From contig FR895398.1 in NCBI GenBank assembly GCA_000435595.1, forward strand, positions 1 to 33,892: 33,892 bases of DNA, in the 5' to 3' direction. The notes beneath the pieces were generated by a model. The model worked only from the letters and a program-made list of their open reading frames with translations. It had not been told where the DNA came from and did no database searches. The position numbers and the translations under genes are program-made. This stretch comes from Firmicutes bacterium CAG:882 (GTDB lineage Bacteria; Bacillota; Clostridia; Lachnospirales; Lachnospiraceae). Of the stretch, positions 25,219 through 32,288 are shown one piece after another (the stretch's first letter is position 1; each line of letters opens with the position of its first letter).

Positions 25219-26043
25219 ATGAAAAGAACAGGAACAAAGGCTTCATATATAGTGTTGCTCGTTCTAATCGGCACACTGTTGACAGCCGGATGCAGCAAGA
25301 ATCCCGATGAGGGTGGCGAGATAATTTTAGACTCGACCACATCGGAAGCAGCCACAGAGGTTACGACTGCAGTGGAGAGTACAAGTGAAATAGAGACAAC
25401 GACAGAGCTTGTGACAGATGAACCCACAACGCCTGAGGAGACAACAACGGCAGCACCGGAGGTTAAGGCTTGGGACTTACTTAACAATGAACCGCTTAAC
25501 CCGACGACATCGGGCTATGAGGAGCTTGACAGGCTTATAGAGAGCTATATGGTGATGCTTAAGAATGAGGGAACAATAACGGACGATATGTCCAACTATC
25601 AGAAGGTTCACAGCATCTATGTATGGTTTATAAAGAGAATCACATACAACAGAGGAATGAATGTTGATGCGGGTAAGTATTCGACATCTGATCCCGCCAC
25701 GACACCGGAGGAGGTGCTGTGGGCAACAGATTTGTTCAATACATATCAAGGCTGCTGTTACAATTATTCATCGGCATTCATGTATATAATGAGATACTTA
25801 GGCTACGATGCGCATCTGCTCTCAGGTCAGGTATCCTCTTACAACGGTGGAATGACACCGCACTGCTGGCTTTATGTGAATCTTGACGGAACGGCGTACA
25901 CATTCGATCCGGATGTTGATATGAATTATTATTGGCGCGGAGTGAAGGAAGGAAGCACCGAGGAAAAGACGGATACGCTGTTCTGCCGCAGAATGGAAGA
26001 TATGGGTTACTTCTATACAATAGAGAAGTACCATGAGAACTAA
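25219..26043 (+). CDS. Transglutaminase-like lipoprotein
   Basis: 274 residues; AGGAGGAAA precedes the ATG. The lipobox is LLTAGC (Cys25). A ~60-residue Thr/Glu-rich tether follows, typical for reaching through the wall. The domain from ~110 is transglutaminase-like: catalytic Cys180 in GCCYNYSSAF, His215 in HCWLYVNLDG and Asp230 in FDPDVD. All three triad residues are present, so it may be an active peptidase or amidase-type enzyme acting at the cell surface. It could work on surface proteins or peptidoglycan stems; there is no direct evidence for either. It lies 49 bases after the first lipoprotein and 36 before proS. Confidence 0.88.
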   Translation: MKRTGTKASYIVLLVLIGTLLTAGCSKNPDEGGEIILDSTTSEAATEVTTAVESTSEIETTTELVTDEPTTPEETTTAAPEVKAWDLLNNEPLNPTTSGYEELDRLIESYMVMLKNEGTITDDMSNYQKVHSIYVWFIKRITYNRGMNVDAGKYSTSDPATTPEEVLWATDLFNTYQGCCYNYSSAFMYIMRYLGYDAHLLSGQVSSYNGGMTPHCWLYVNLDGTAYTFDPDVDMNYYWRGVKEGSTEEKTDTLFCRRMEDMGYFYTIEKYHEN

Positions 26044-26079
26044 AACTTTTTAAAGTGAAAAAAATTTTGGAGGCATAAA

Positions 26080-27519
26080 ATGGCAAACGATAAGAAATTA
26101 GTAGAAGCAATCACCCCTATGGAAGAGGACTTTGCCCAGTGGTATACCGATGTGGTTAAGAAGGCAGAGCTTATGGCGTATTCAAGTGTTAAGGGCTGTA
26201 TGATATTCAAGCCGGCAGGATATGCTATATGGGAGAATATTCAGAAGGAGATGGATGCACGCTTTAAAAAGGCAGGCGTGCAGAACGTATATCTTCCTGT
26301 ATTTATTCCTGAGAGTCTTCTCGAGAGAGAGAAGGATCATGTTGAGGGATTTGCACCTGAGGTGGCATGGGTGACCCAGGGAGGATTAAATCCGCTTCAG
26401 GAGAAGCTCTGTGTAAGACCTACATCGGAGACACTCTTCTGTGATTTTTATAAGGATGAGATTCAGTCATACAGAGACTTGCCTAAGGTATATAACCAGT
26501 GGTGCAATGTCGTAAGATGGGAGAAGGAGACCAGACCGTTCCTTCGTTCAAGAGAGTTTTTATGGCAGGAGGGACATACCGCTCATGCTACTGCTGAGGA
26601 GGCAGAGGCAAGAACCCAGCAGATGCTTAATGTATACGCTGATTTCTGTGAGCAGGTACTCGCAATGCCTGTTATCAAGGGAAGAAAGACTGACAAGGAG
26701 AAGTTCGCGGGAGCTGAGGCCACATACACAATCGAGGCACTCATGCACGACGGCAAGGCACTCCAGTCCGGAACAAGCCATAACTTCGGCGACGGATTTG
26801 CCAAGGCATTCGGCATCCAGTATACGGACAAGGACAATACATTAAAGTATGTCCATCAGACTTCATGGGGTACAACGACAAGACTCATCGGAGCCATGAT
26901 TATGGTTCACGGAGACAATAGCGGTCTTGTTATGCCTCCTAGAATTGCACCTGTTCAGGTAAGAGTAATTCCTGTTGCACAGCATAAGGCAGGAGTCCTT
27001 GAGAAGGCAGGAGAGTTAAGAGACAGACTTGAGGCGGCAGGCTTCAGAGTTGATTTTGACGATTCCGATAAGACACCGGGCTTTAAATATGCAGAGCAGG
27101 AGGTAAAGGGTATTCCGGCGCGTATCGAGATTGGACCTAAAGATATCGAGAATAATCAGGCGGTCATTGTAAGACGTGATACAAGAGAGAAGTATGTGGT
27201 ATCTCTTGATGTGATTGATACAGAGCTTGCCGGGATTCTTGATACAATGCAGTCTGAGATGCTTGAGAGGGCAAGAGCACATCGTGATGCACATACATAC
27301 GAGGCTCATAGCTATGAAGAGTTCAAGGATATCATTGCCAACAAGCCGGGCTTCGTAAAGGGTATGTGGTGCGGAGAGCAGGCGTGCGAGGATAAGATTA
27401 AGGAAGAGACAACGGCAACCAGCAGATGTATGCCTTTTGAGCAGGAGCATATCGGCGATGTGTGCGTATGCTGTGGAAAGCCTGCGAAGAAGCTTGTGTA
27501 CTGGGGGAAGGCGTACTAA
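26080..27519 (+). CDS. proS: Prolyl-tRNA synthetase, type 3 (archaeal/eukaryal-like)
   Basis: 479 residues, about 90 shorter than the bacterial type because the editing insertion is absent. The class II core shows KPAGYAIWENIQKEMDARF, motif 2 in RTRPFLRSREFLWQEGHTAH-like sequence (here TRPFLRSREFLWQEGHTAH), and motif 3 in GTTTRLIGAMIMVHGD. The anticodon-binding domain follows (PVQVRVIPVAQ). The C-terminal zinc-binding-like domain has Cys residues near 429, 434, 449 and a CVCCGK cluster, ending KLVYWGKAY. It charges tRNA-Pro in the cytoplasm. TTGGAGG precedes the ATG. No T-box fits in the 36-base gap before it. Confidence 0.97.
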   Translation: MANDKKLVEAITPMEEDFAQWYTDVVKKAELMAYSSVKGCMIFKPAGYAIWENIQKEMDARFKKAGVQNVYLPVFIPESLLEREKDHVEGFAPEVAWVTQGGLNPLQEKLCVRPTSETLFCDFYKDEIQSYRDLPKVYNQWCNVVRWEKETRPFLRSREFLWQEGHTAHATAEEAEARTQQMLNVYADFCEQVLAMPVIKGRKTDKEKFAGAEATYTIEALMHDGKALQSGTSHNFGDGFAKAFGIQYTDKDNTLKYVHQTSWGTTTRLIGAMIMVHGDNSGLVMPPRIAPVQVRVIPVAQHKAGVLEKAGELRDRLEAAGFRVDFDDSDKTPGFKYAEQEVKGIPARIEIGPKDIENNQAVIVRRDTREKYVVSLDVIDTELAGILDTMQSEMLERARAHRDAHTYEAHSYEEFKDIIANKPGFVKGMWCGEQACEDKIKEETTATSRCMPFEQEHIGDVCVCCGKPAKKLVYWGKAY

Positions 27520-27532
27520 GCAAGAAGCTTAT

Positions 27533-27835
27533 TAATGTTAGGACAAAACAGGCGCCTGTGAGTGCAGGTGTATAATGTAGTCAGTTTATGTGTATCGGCT
27601 CCGTTGTTCGGAGCCGGGTGTTCTAAGGACTTTTGGAATGGTTTTATATATGTCCGCCAACGAAGCAAAGCATACATCCTTGTATGCATTGCTTCTAAAT
27701 CAGAATCCATTCTGATTTTGGCGGGGGTTGTGAAAAGTCCTAAGAACAACTAAGCTCCTCACAAAAGTCGCGATACGCATAACTTACTACATTATACATA
27801 GTGCAGGTTACTATGCCTGTTTTGCCCTAACATTA
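27533..27835. repeat. Large nested inverted-repeat element (MITE-like or structured RNA)
   Basis: The outer arms pair in two blocks. Block one is 27533-27553 with 27815-27835, with a single mismatch. Block two is 27569-27597 with 27771-27798, a 28-bp stem with one mismatch and one bulged T. Between the blocks each arm has a 15-16 base unpaired part. Inside are hairpin CGGCTCCG/CGGAGCCG (27596-27603/27609-27616), a stem 27619-27634 with 27733-27748 (one A-A mismatch), a stem 27654-27660 with 27718-27724, hairpin 27662-27676 with 27681-27695 (one mismatch, loop TCCT), and hairpin 27697-27706 with 27709-27718. TTATT occurs on both sides, offset by two bases relative to the arms, as a possible target duplication. 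There is no transposase gene inside. Confidence 0.85.
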
Positions 27836-27863
27836 TTTGTTTTATTGCAAACTATGATATCAG

Positions 27864-27924
27864 GGTCAAAAGGTCAGAAGTCCGATGCAAGCTTGCTTGC
27901 GTGAGGATTTTTGACCTTTTGACC
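27864..27924 (+). repeat. 20-bp-stem hairpin element before cca
   Basis: 27864-27883 pairs with 27905-27924. 18 positions are Watson-Crick and two are G-U in the plus-strand RNA. The loop carries its own GCAAGC/GCTTGC hairpin. The arms contain the direct repeat GGTCAAAAGGTCA. No T-run follows, so it is not a standard terminator. Confidence 0.75.
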
Positions 27925-27978
27925 TCAACATCAAACTATATGTAAATGAGCCAAATGAGTGGGAAAGAAGGTGATATC

Positions 27979-29199
27979 TTGGTTATAATAGAACTTCCAA
28001 AGGATGTGAGATATATAATTGATATCCTCACACAGAACGGCTATGAGGCGTATGCTGTCGGGGGGTGTGTGCGTGACAGCATACTTGGCAGAGTGCCGGG
28101 GGACTGGGATATCACAACCTCAGCTCTGCCGCAGCAGGTGAAGGCACTTTTCAGGCGGACGATAGATACGGGTATTCAGCACGGAACGGTCACGATTATG
28201 CTGGGGAAGAACGGGTATGAGGTGACAACCTACCGCATAGATGGGAAATATGAGGATTCAAGGCATCCTGGGAGCGTGGAATTCACACCTAATCTTGAGG
28301 AGGATTTGAAGCGGCGTGATTTTACCATCAATGCGATGGCATACAACGATGAGAATGGCGTTGTCGATATTTTTGGCGGCATTGATGATATAAGAAACCG
28401 GATTATCCGCTGTGTTGGGAATGCGCATGACAGGTTCACGGAGGATGCCCTGAGGATTCTGAGAGCCGTGAGATTTTCGGCACAGCTGGGCTTTGAGATT
28501 GATAAAGCCACCAAGGATGCGGCGAGAGAGCTTGCACCTACACTTGTGAAGATAAGCAGGGAGAGGATTCATACCGAACTCAACAAGCTTCTCCTGTCAG
28601 ATAATCCCGATTATTTTTCGGTCGTGTATGAGCTTGGAGTCATGAAGGTTATCATTTCTGAGCTTGAGGGTGTCAACAGTGGTGACATTGACAGGCTTAA
28701 GGTACTTATTAAGAGGACGAAGCCATGCCTGCCTGAGAGATATGCGGCACTGTTAAGCGTTATCGGAAAAGATAAGACAAGAGCGGTGCTGAAGGGACTT
28801 AAGCTTGACAATGCTACAATATCAATGGCGGTCAAGCTTGTGGAATATCTTGGTATTACACCGGCTTTGACAGAGCCGCAGATGCGGCATTATATTAATG
28901 AGGTGGGGAAAGAGGATGCGCTTAGGGTCATTGACTTTAACCTCTCATTTGCAGATGAATCCATGCATGAAGAGTATACGGATATGAGAAAACTATGTGC
29001 GCATGTCTTAGAGCGGGGTGACTGCACAAGTCTTAAAGAGCTTGATGTTACGGGAAAAGACCTTGTGGATGCCGGATTCGAAGCAGGGAAACAGCTTGGA
29101 GAGCTTCTCAACAGTCTGCTTACGGAGGTGCTTGACAATCCTTCGCTCAATGACAGGAATTATCTCCTTGGGCGTGCAAAAGAACTCGGCAGACGATGA
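27979..29199 (+). CDS. cca: CCA tRNA nucleotidyltransferase
   Basis: 406 residues from the TTG at 27979, which follows GAAGGTG and gives the usual family N-terminus (IELPKDVRYIIDILTQNG). The in-frame ATG at 27946 would add 11 residues but has no visible site. Class II nucleotidyltransferase motifs are present: AYAVGGCVRDSILG, then the catalytic GDWDITTS (Asp42 and Asp44), and KRRDFTINAMAYN. VDIFGGIDDI and RILRAVRFSAQLGFEI follow, with RISRERIHTELNK-like sequence after them. It adds or repairs the 3' CCA of tRNAs. The C-terminal half is helical with no HD hydrolase motif. Its neighbour proS is also a tRNA-related gene. Confidence 0.94.
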   Translation: MVIIELPKDVRYIIDILTQNGYEAYAVGGCVRDSILGRVPGDWDITTSALPQQVKALFRRTIDTGIQHGTVTIMLGKNGYEVTTYRIDGKYEDSRHPGSVEFTPNLEEDLKRRDFTINAMAYNDENGVVDIFGGIDDIRNRIIRCVGNAHDRFTEDALRILRAVRFSAQLGFEIDKATKDAARELAPTLVKISRERIHTELNKLLLSDNPDYFSVVYELGVMKVIISELEGVNSGDIDRLKVLIKRTKPCLPERYAALLSVIGKDKTRAVLKGLKLDNATISMAVKLVEYLGITPALTEPQMRHYINEVGKEDALRVIDFNLSFADESMHEEYTDMRKLCAHVLERGDCTSLKELDVTGKDLVDAGFEAGKQLGELLNSLLTEVLDNPSLNDRNYLLGRAKELGRR

Positions 29200-29230
29200 A
29201 CAGACAGCTTAAAAGATTGCCCGTCCATAT

Positions 29231-29259
29231 TCATAAAAGATATAACCTCCTCATATTAT
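29231..29259 (+). promoter_or_regulatory. Sigma-E-like sporulation promoter of the CotS-like gene
   Basis: TCATAAA (29231-29237), 14 bases, CATATTAT (29252-29259). The known mother-cell sigma-E consensus is KMATATT then CATACAHT. The -35 keeps KMATA and the -10 keeps CATA-x2-AT. The same pair with the same spacing occurs at 32227-32255. Confidence 0.6.
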
Positions 29260-29301
29260 TAGATAGCCCTTGGGCTAAGATGATGTGAGGGGGATTTTTT
29301 T

Positions 29302-30339
29302 GTGGCAAACGAGGTGAATGGAAGACCGATAAAACGATATACGGTGTATGAGATTGCCGAGAACGCTTTGCAGCATTTCGACATGAAGGGAAACTACATG
29401 GGACGGATGCGGGGGCGGCTTATGTACAATACCCGCTCCGGAATTGTGCTCGTGGGAGAGTATAGCGGAAGCAGGGAGCGCTTTGAGGCGAGAGCGGCGG
29501 TCAGGAGCGCACTTGCCGCGGAGGGAATAAGCGTGTCGTGTTATGTGAAGGACAGTGAGGGCTCATATTTTTATGAGAGCGAGGACTCAGCATTATATAC
29601 GGTGTGCAGCTTCAGCGATATGGATGAGTGTGATGAGAAAAAATTGGAGGATGTCTGCACGGCTATGAGAGCACTTGCAGCACTGCACAAAGCGTTCGAT
29701 AAGCTTAAGCTGCAGGAAATCGGGCTGAACGGAGAAGAATTTCAGATTGCAAGAAGCCTTGTAAAAGAGTATGATAAGCATAATAAAGAACTTAAAATGA
29801 TAAAAAATTATCTTGTCGGAAGAAAGACAAAGACTGACTTTGAGCTGCTTGCCGTCAGGGAATGTCCCGGGTTTTTCGCGGAGGGGCTTGAAGCGCTTGA
29901 CAGACTTAAAGCCTCCGATTATGAGCAGAGACTTAGTGAGACTGTGCAGAATAACAGGCTGTGCCACGGAGATTTTAATTATCATAATATATATACTGAT
30001 GGCGGGGAATATCTCATTGCAGGTTTTTCGCAGATGCGGAAGGATCTGTATGTTGTGGATTTGTACAATTTCATGCGCAAGCTCATGGAAAAGTATGACT
30101 GGGACATAAAGATGGGGTATCTTATGCTGCGCGAGTACGACTGCGTCAACACGCTGTCGGCACAGGATGTGAAGATTCTTGGCGCGATGTTCTCATACCC
30201 CGAGAAATTCTGGAAGATACTCAACTATTATTTCAATGCCAATAAGGCATGGATACCTAATAAGAATATGGAAAAGCTGAAACTGGCAGTGAATCAGAAC
30301 AGGATGAGAAGGGAGTTCGTGAGGACACTCTACGGCTGA
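29302..30339 (+). CDS. CotS-like spore coat protein, probable pseudokinase
   Basis: 345 residues from a GTG start (TGAGGGGGA upstream). The protein-kinase/APH-like fold of the CotS family is visible: a basic N-terminal lobe, a catalytic-loop motif LCHGDFNYHNI (His222, Gly223, Asp224) and the C-terminal segment KFWKILNYYFNANKAWIPNKN typical for CotS proteins. At the metal-binding loop, where CotS relatives have IDFD, this protein has AGFS (240-243), so both acidic residues are lost while the flanking RKDLYVVDLYNF is kept. It is predicted to be a spore coat or cortex factor of the mother cell without normal phosphotransfer. A sigma-E-like promoter precedes it. The PEGA gene follows. Confidence 0.85.
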   Translation: MANEVNGRPIKRYTVYEIAENALQHFDMKGNYMGRMRGRLMYNTRSGIVLVGEYSGSRERFEARAAVRSALAAEGISVSCYVKDSEGSYFYESEDSALYTVCSFSDMDECDEKKLEDVCTAMRALAALHKAFDKLKLQEIGLNGEEFQIARSLVKEYDKHNKELKMIKNYLVGRKTKTDFELLAVRECPGFFAEGLEALDRLKASDYEQRLSETVQNNRLCHGDFNYHNIYTDGGEYLIAGFSQMRKDLYVVDLYNFMRKLMEKYDWDIKMGYLMLREYDCVNTLSAQDVKILGAMFSYPEKFWKILNYYFNANKAWIPNKNMEKLKLAVNQNRMRREFVRTLYG

Positions 30340-30363
30340 TTGTTATATGGAAAGGAACTTTGG

Positions 30364-31731
30364 ATGAATAATAAGCTTCAAAACTTTTTTTTAGGAACAC
30401 TTATTGTTGCGGGAATTGTACTGTGTGCAGTCCTGTTTGCATCGGAATCATCGTCTAAGGCGGGTAATGGTGCGGGCACAAAAAATACACAGAGTCCAAG
30501 CGGCTCCACGGCAGCCATCATAAATGCACCGACAACCGCAGTTGATTTGAGGACGGAGCTTGCGGTGATAACCTATGTGAATTCTGGCACGAAGAGATTG
30601 TCTGTGAGAACCTACGAGGATGAGATTGATTATACATTCTACGTTCAGGAGCCGGCACTCATCTACAGTGAATACGGCAATGCGATGACCATGTCACAGC
30701 TCAATGCGGGAAATGTGATTGATATTACATTTGATGCCGCAAGCAGTACAGTGAAGGAGATACACATATCCGACGGTGTGGTAAGGCATCTTGCCGTATC
30801 GGATGCGGCGGTCAATACATCATACAGAAGAATCACGATATATAACAAGAATTATGAGTATTCGCGGAATGTCGTGGTTGTGTCGGGAAATGAACTGATT
30901 ACACCTGAACAGCTCTCTGCAAAAGATGTTCTGAATCTCTATGAGAAGGATGGAAAGGTAGTATCAATCGTTGTCACGAGAGGTCATGGTTACATAAGCC
31001 TTACGGGAGTGGATTTGTTCGTGGGCGGATATGTCAACATAGGAAGCGAAAATATTAAGACGATAGAGAAAAATATGATGATTACCATGACCGAGGGAGA
31101 ATATAAGGTGTCGGTGTCTAAGGGTGAGTATTATGGAGCCAAGACAGTCACGATTATTCAAAATCAGGTCACTACGGTTGATTTTTCGGAGTTCGTGGCC
31201 GATACGATTGAGAATGGCAATGTCCTTTTTGACATCAATGTCGAGGGGGCGAATCTGTACCTGAACGGCAAGGAGACGGATTACTCTGAGGGTATGCTCA
31301 CGATTCCTGTCGGAACCTACACCGTGCGCGCAAGTGCCGACGGTTATGAAAACTATGAGCAGAATATCGAGATTAAAGCTGATTATCAGAAGGTTAACAT
31401 TAACCTCAAAAAGATAGAGGAGAGTAAAAGCACCACGCAGAAGACGACAACTGCATCAACGGCTGCATCAACTGAGACATCAGGTGCCCGGGCGGAGGAG
31501 ACCACAACCATAGTGAGTACTAAGAACCGCGTGTATATCGACGGCCCTACCGGTGCCATAATATATTTTGACGATTCATATCTTGGAGTTGCACCGCTTG
31601 ACTTTGCGATGGTTACGGGACAGCATACATTTATCGTGGTCAGCGGAACCACCGTCAAGAGCTATACTGTCAACCTCGTTGAAGGTGCTGACGATGTGAG
31701 GTATGATTTTACAAATAAGACCTCCAATTAA
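30364..31731 (+). CDS. Membrane-anchored PEGA-domain protein
   Basis: 455 residues. The ATG at 30364 after AAAGGAA is used; a TTG at 30340 is also in frame. An N-terminal anchor (FFLGTLIVAGIVLCAVLFA, ~8-26) puts the rest outside the membrane. A ~60-170 beta-rich domain is followed by PEGA-like repeats: FVGGYVNIGSENIKTIEKN (~225), FDINVEGANLYLNGKETD (~297) and VYIDGPTGAIIYFDDSYLG (~395). A Ser/Thr-rich linker (SKSTTQKTTTASTAAS) separates the last from the others. PEGA domains occur in surface and S-layer-type proteins and probably mediate binding. It sits 24 bases after the CotS-like gene, so it is likely expressed from the same sigma-E-like promoter. Confidence 0.9.
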   Translation: MNNKLQNFFLGTLIVAGIVLCAVLFASESSSKAGNGAGTKNTQSPSGSTAAIINAPTTAVDLRTELAVITYVNSGTKRLSVRTYEDEIDYTFYVQEPALIYSEYGNAMTMSQLNAGNVIDITFDAASSTVKEIHISDGVVRHLAVSDAAVNTSYRRITIYNKNYEYSRNVVVVSGNELITPEQLSAKDVLNLYEKDGKVVSIVVTRGHGYISLTGVDLFVGGYVNIGSENIKTIEKNMMITMTEGEYKVSVSKGEYYGAKTVTIIQNQVTTVDFSEFVADTIENGNVLFDINVEGANLYLNGKETDYSEGMLTIPVGTYTVRASADGYENYEQNIEIKADYQKVNINLKKIEESKSTTQKTTTASTAASTETSGARAEETTTIVSTKNRVYIDGPTGAIIYFDDSYLGVAPLDFAMVTGQHTFIVVSGTTVKSYTVNLVEGADDVRYDFTNKTSN

Positions 31732-31741
31732 GCTGTGAACG

Positions 31742-31771
31742 GAATATTTTTATACGGCATCGGCATACAAT
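31742..31771 (+). promoter_or_regulatory. Sigma-E promoter of the PrcB-like lipoprotein gene
   Basis: GAATATT (31742-31748) and CATACAAT (31764-31771), 15 bases apart. Both boxes match the published sigma-E consensus KMATATT and CATACAHT at every position. Confidence 0.75.
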
Positions 31772-31804
31772 GACTTGAAAGAGCAATTGTGGCAGGATGG
31801 TAAC

Positions 31805-32221
31805 ATGAAAAAAAGAATATTATCGGCATTTATGCTTATGATGACCGCCATCGGAATGGTGTTTATGTCGGGCTGTGGTAAGGCTGGGAAGGAGGCAGAG
31901 CTTGTGCCTGTCGACTTTACCGTGGTGAGCTTTGATGACATACCAAAGGAGCTTACGGCTGAGATTGAATCGAAAAAGAGCGAAGATTTCAGAATTACAT
32001 ACTCGGCTGACGGCTGGCTGTACATAGCGAGAGGTTATGGAATGCAGAACAGCGGCGGTTATTCGATAGCAGTGAAGGAAGTGTCGATGGCTGACAATGC
32101 GGTATATTTTGACTCGGAGCTTATCGGACCGAAACAGGGCGAGGCGGTCAATAAGCTTGCCACATATCCGTATGTGGTCGTTAAGCTTGAGGATGCCGGA
32201 CAGAGCGTGGTGTTCAGATAA
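31805..32221 (+). CDS. PrcB-domain lipoprotein
   Basis: 138 residues; the ATG at 31805 gives a proper lipoprotein signal with lipobox FMSGC (Cys24), while the upstream ATG at 31775 only adds a hydrophilic stretch. The mature part matches the PrcB C-terminal domain: WLYIARGYGMQNSGGYSIAV, then AVYFDSELIGPKQGEAV and TYPYVVVKLE. In Treponema the PrcB lipoprotein stabilises the PrcA protease; the domain is also widespread alone in Firmicutes. A consensus sigma-E promoter lies directly upstream. It probably works in the outer face of the mother-cell or forespore membrane during sporulation; the partner is unknown. Confidence 0.85.
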   Translation: MKKRILSAFMLMMTAIGMVFMSGCGKAGKEAELVPVDFTVVSFDDIPKELTAEIESKKSEDFRITYSADGWLYIARGYGMQNSGGYSIAVKEVSMADNAVYFDSELIGPKQGEAVNKLATYPYVVVKLEDAGQSVVFR

Positions 32222-32226
32222 AAATA

Positions 32227-32255
32227 GCATAAAGGAATCAAATCCCTCATATTAT
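32227..32255 (+). promoter_or_regulatory. Sigma-E-like promoter of the SipL-like gene
   Basis: GCATAAA (32227-32233), 14 bases, CATATTAT (32248-32255). The -10 is identical to that at 29252-29259. Both genes continue with a GGGGGATTTTTT leader and a GTG start. Confidence 0.65.
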
Positions 32256-32288
32256 ATACATATAAATATATGATATGGGGGATTTTTT

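Larger units (their letters stand above)
27520..27978. other. Structured gap between proS and cca
   Basis: About 460 bases, containing two inverted-repeat elements (27533-27835 and 27864-27924). Short reading frames on both strands here run through the palindromes and have no ribosome binding site. No promoter for cca was convincing. Confidence 0.7.

Noticed and set aside
26044..26079. T-box leader for proS
   Set aside because: The gap is 36 bases, and the specifier and T-box sequences are absent.
27516..27753. Reading frames on both strands inside the palindromic element
   Set aside because: They run through inverted-repeat arms, have no ribosome site and show no protein-like composition.
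27533..27835. Integron attC site
   Set aside because: The ends read GTTAGG on the left and CCTAAC on the right, the reverse of the RYYYAAC...GTTRRRY order of attC. The element is also much longer than typical attC sites and there is no integrase.
29250..29302. Shine-Dalgarno sequestration by CCTC before the GTG start (also at 32244-32282)
   Set aside because: The complementary CCTC lies at or upstream of the predicted -10 box, so it would not be part of the mRNA if the sigma-E-like promoters are right.
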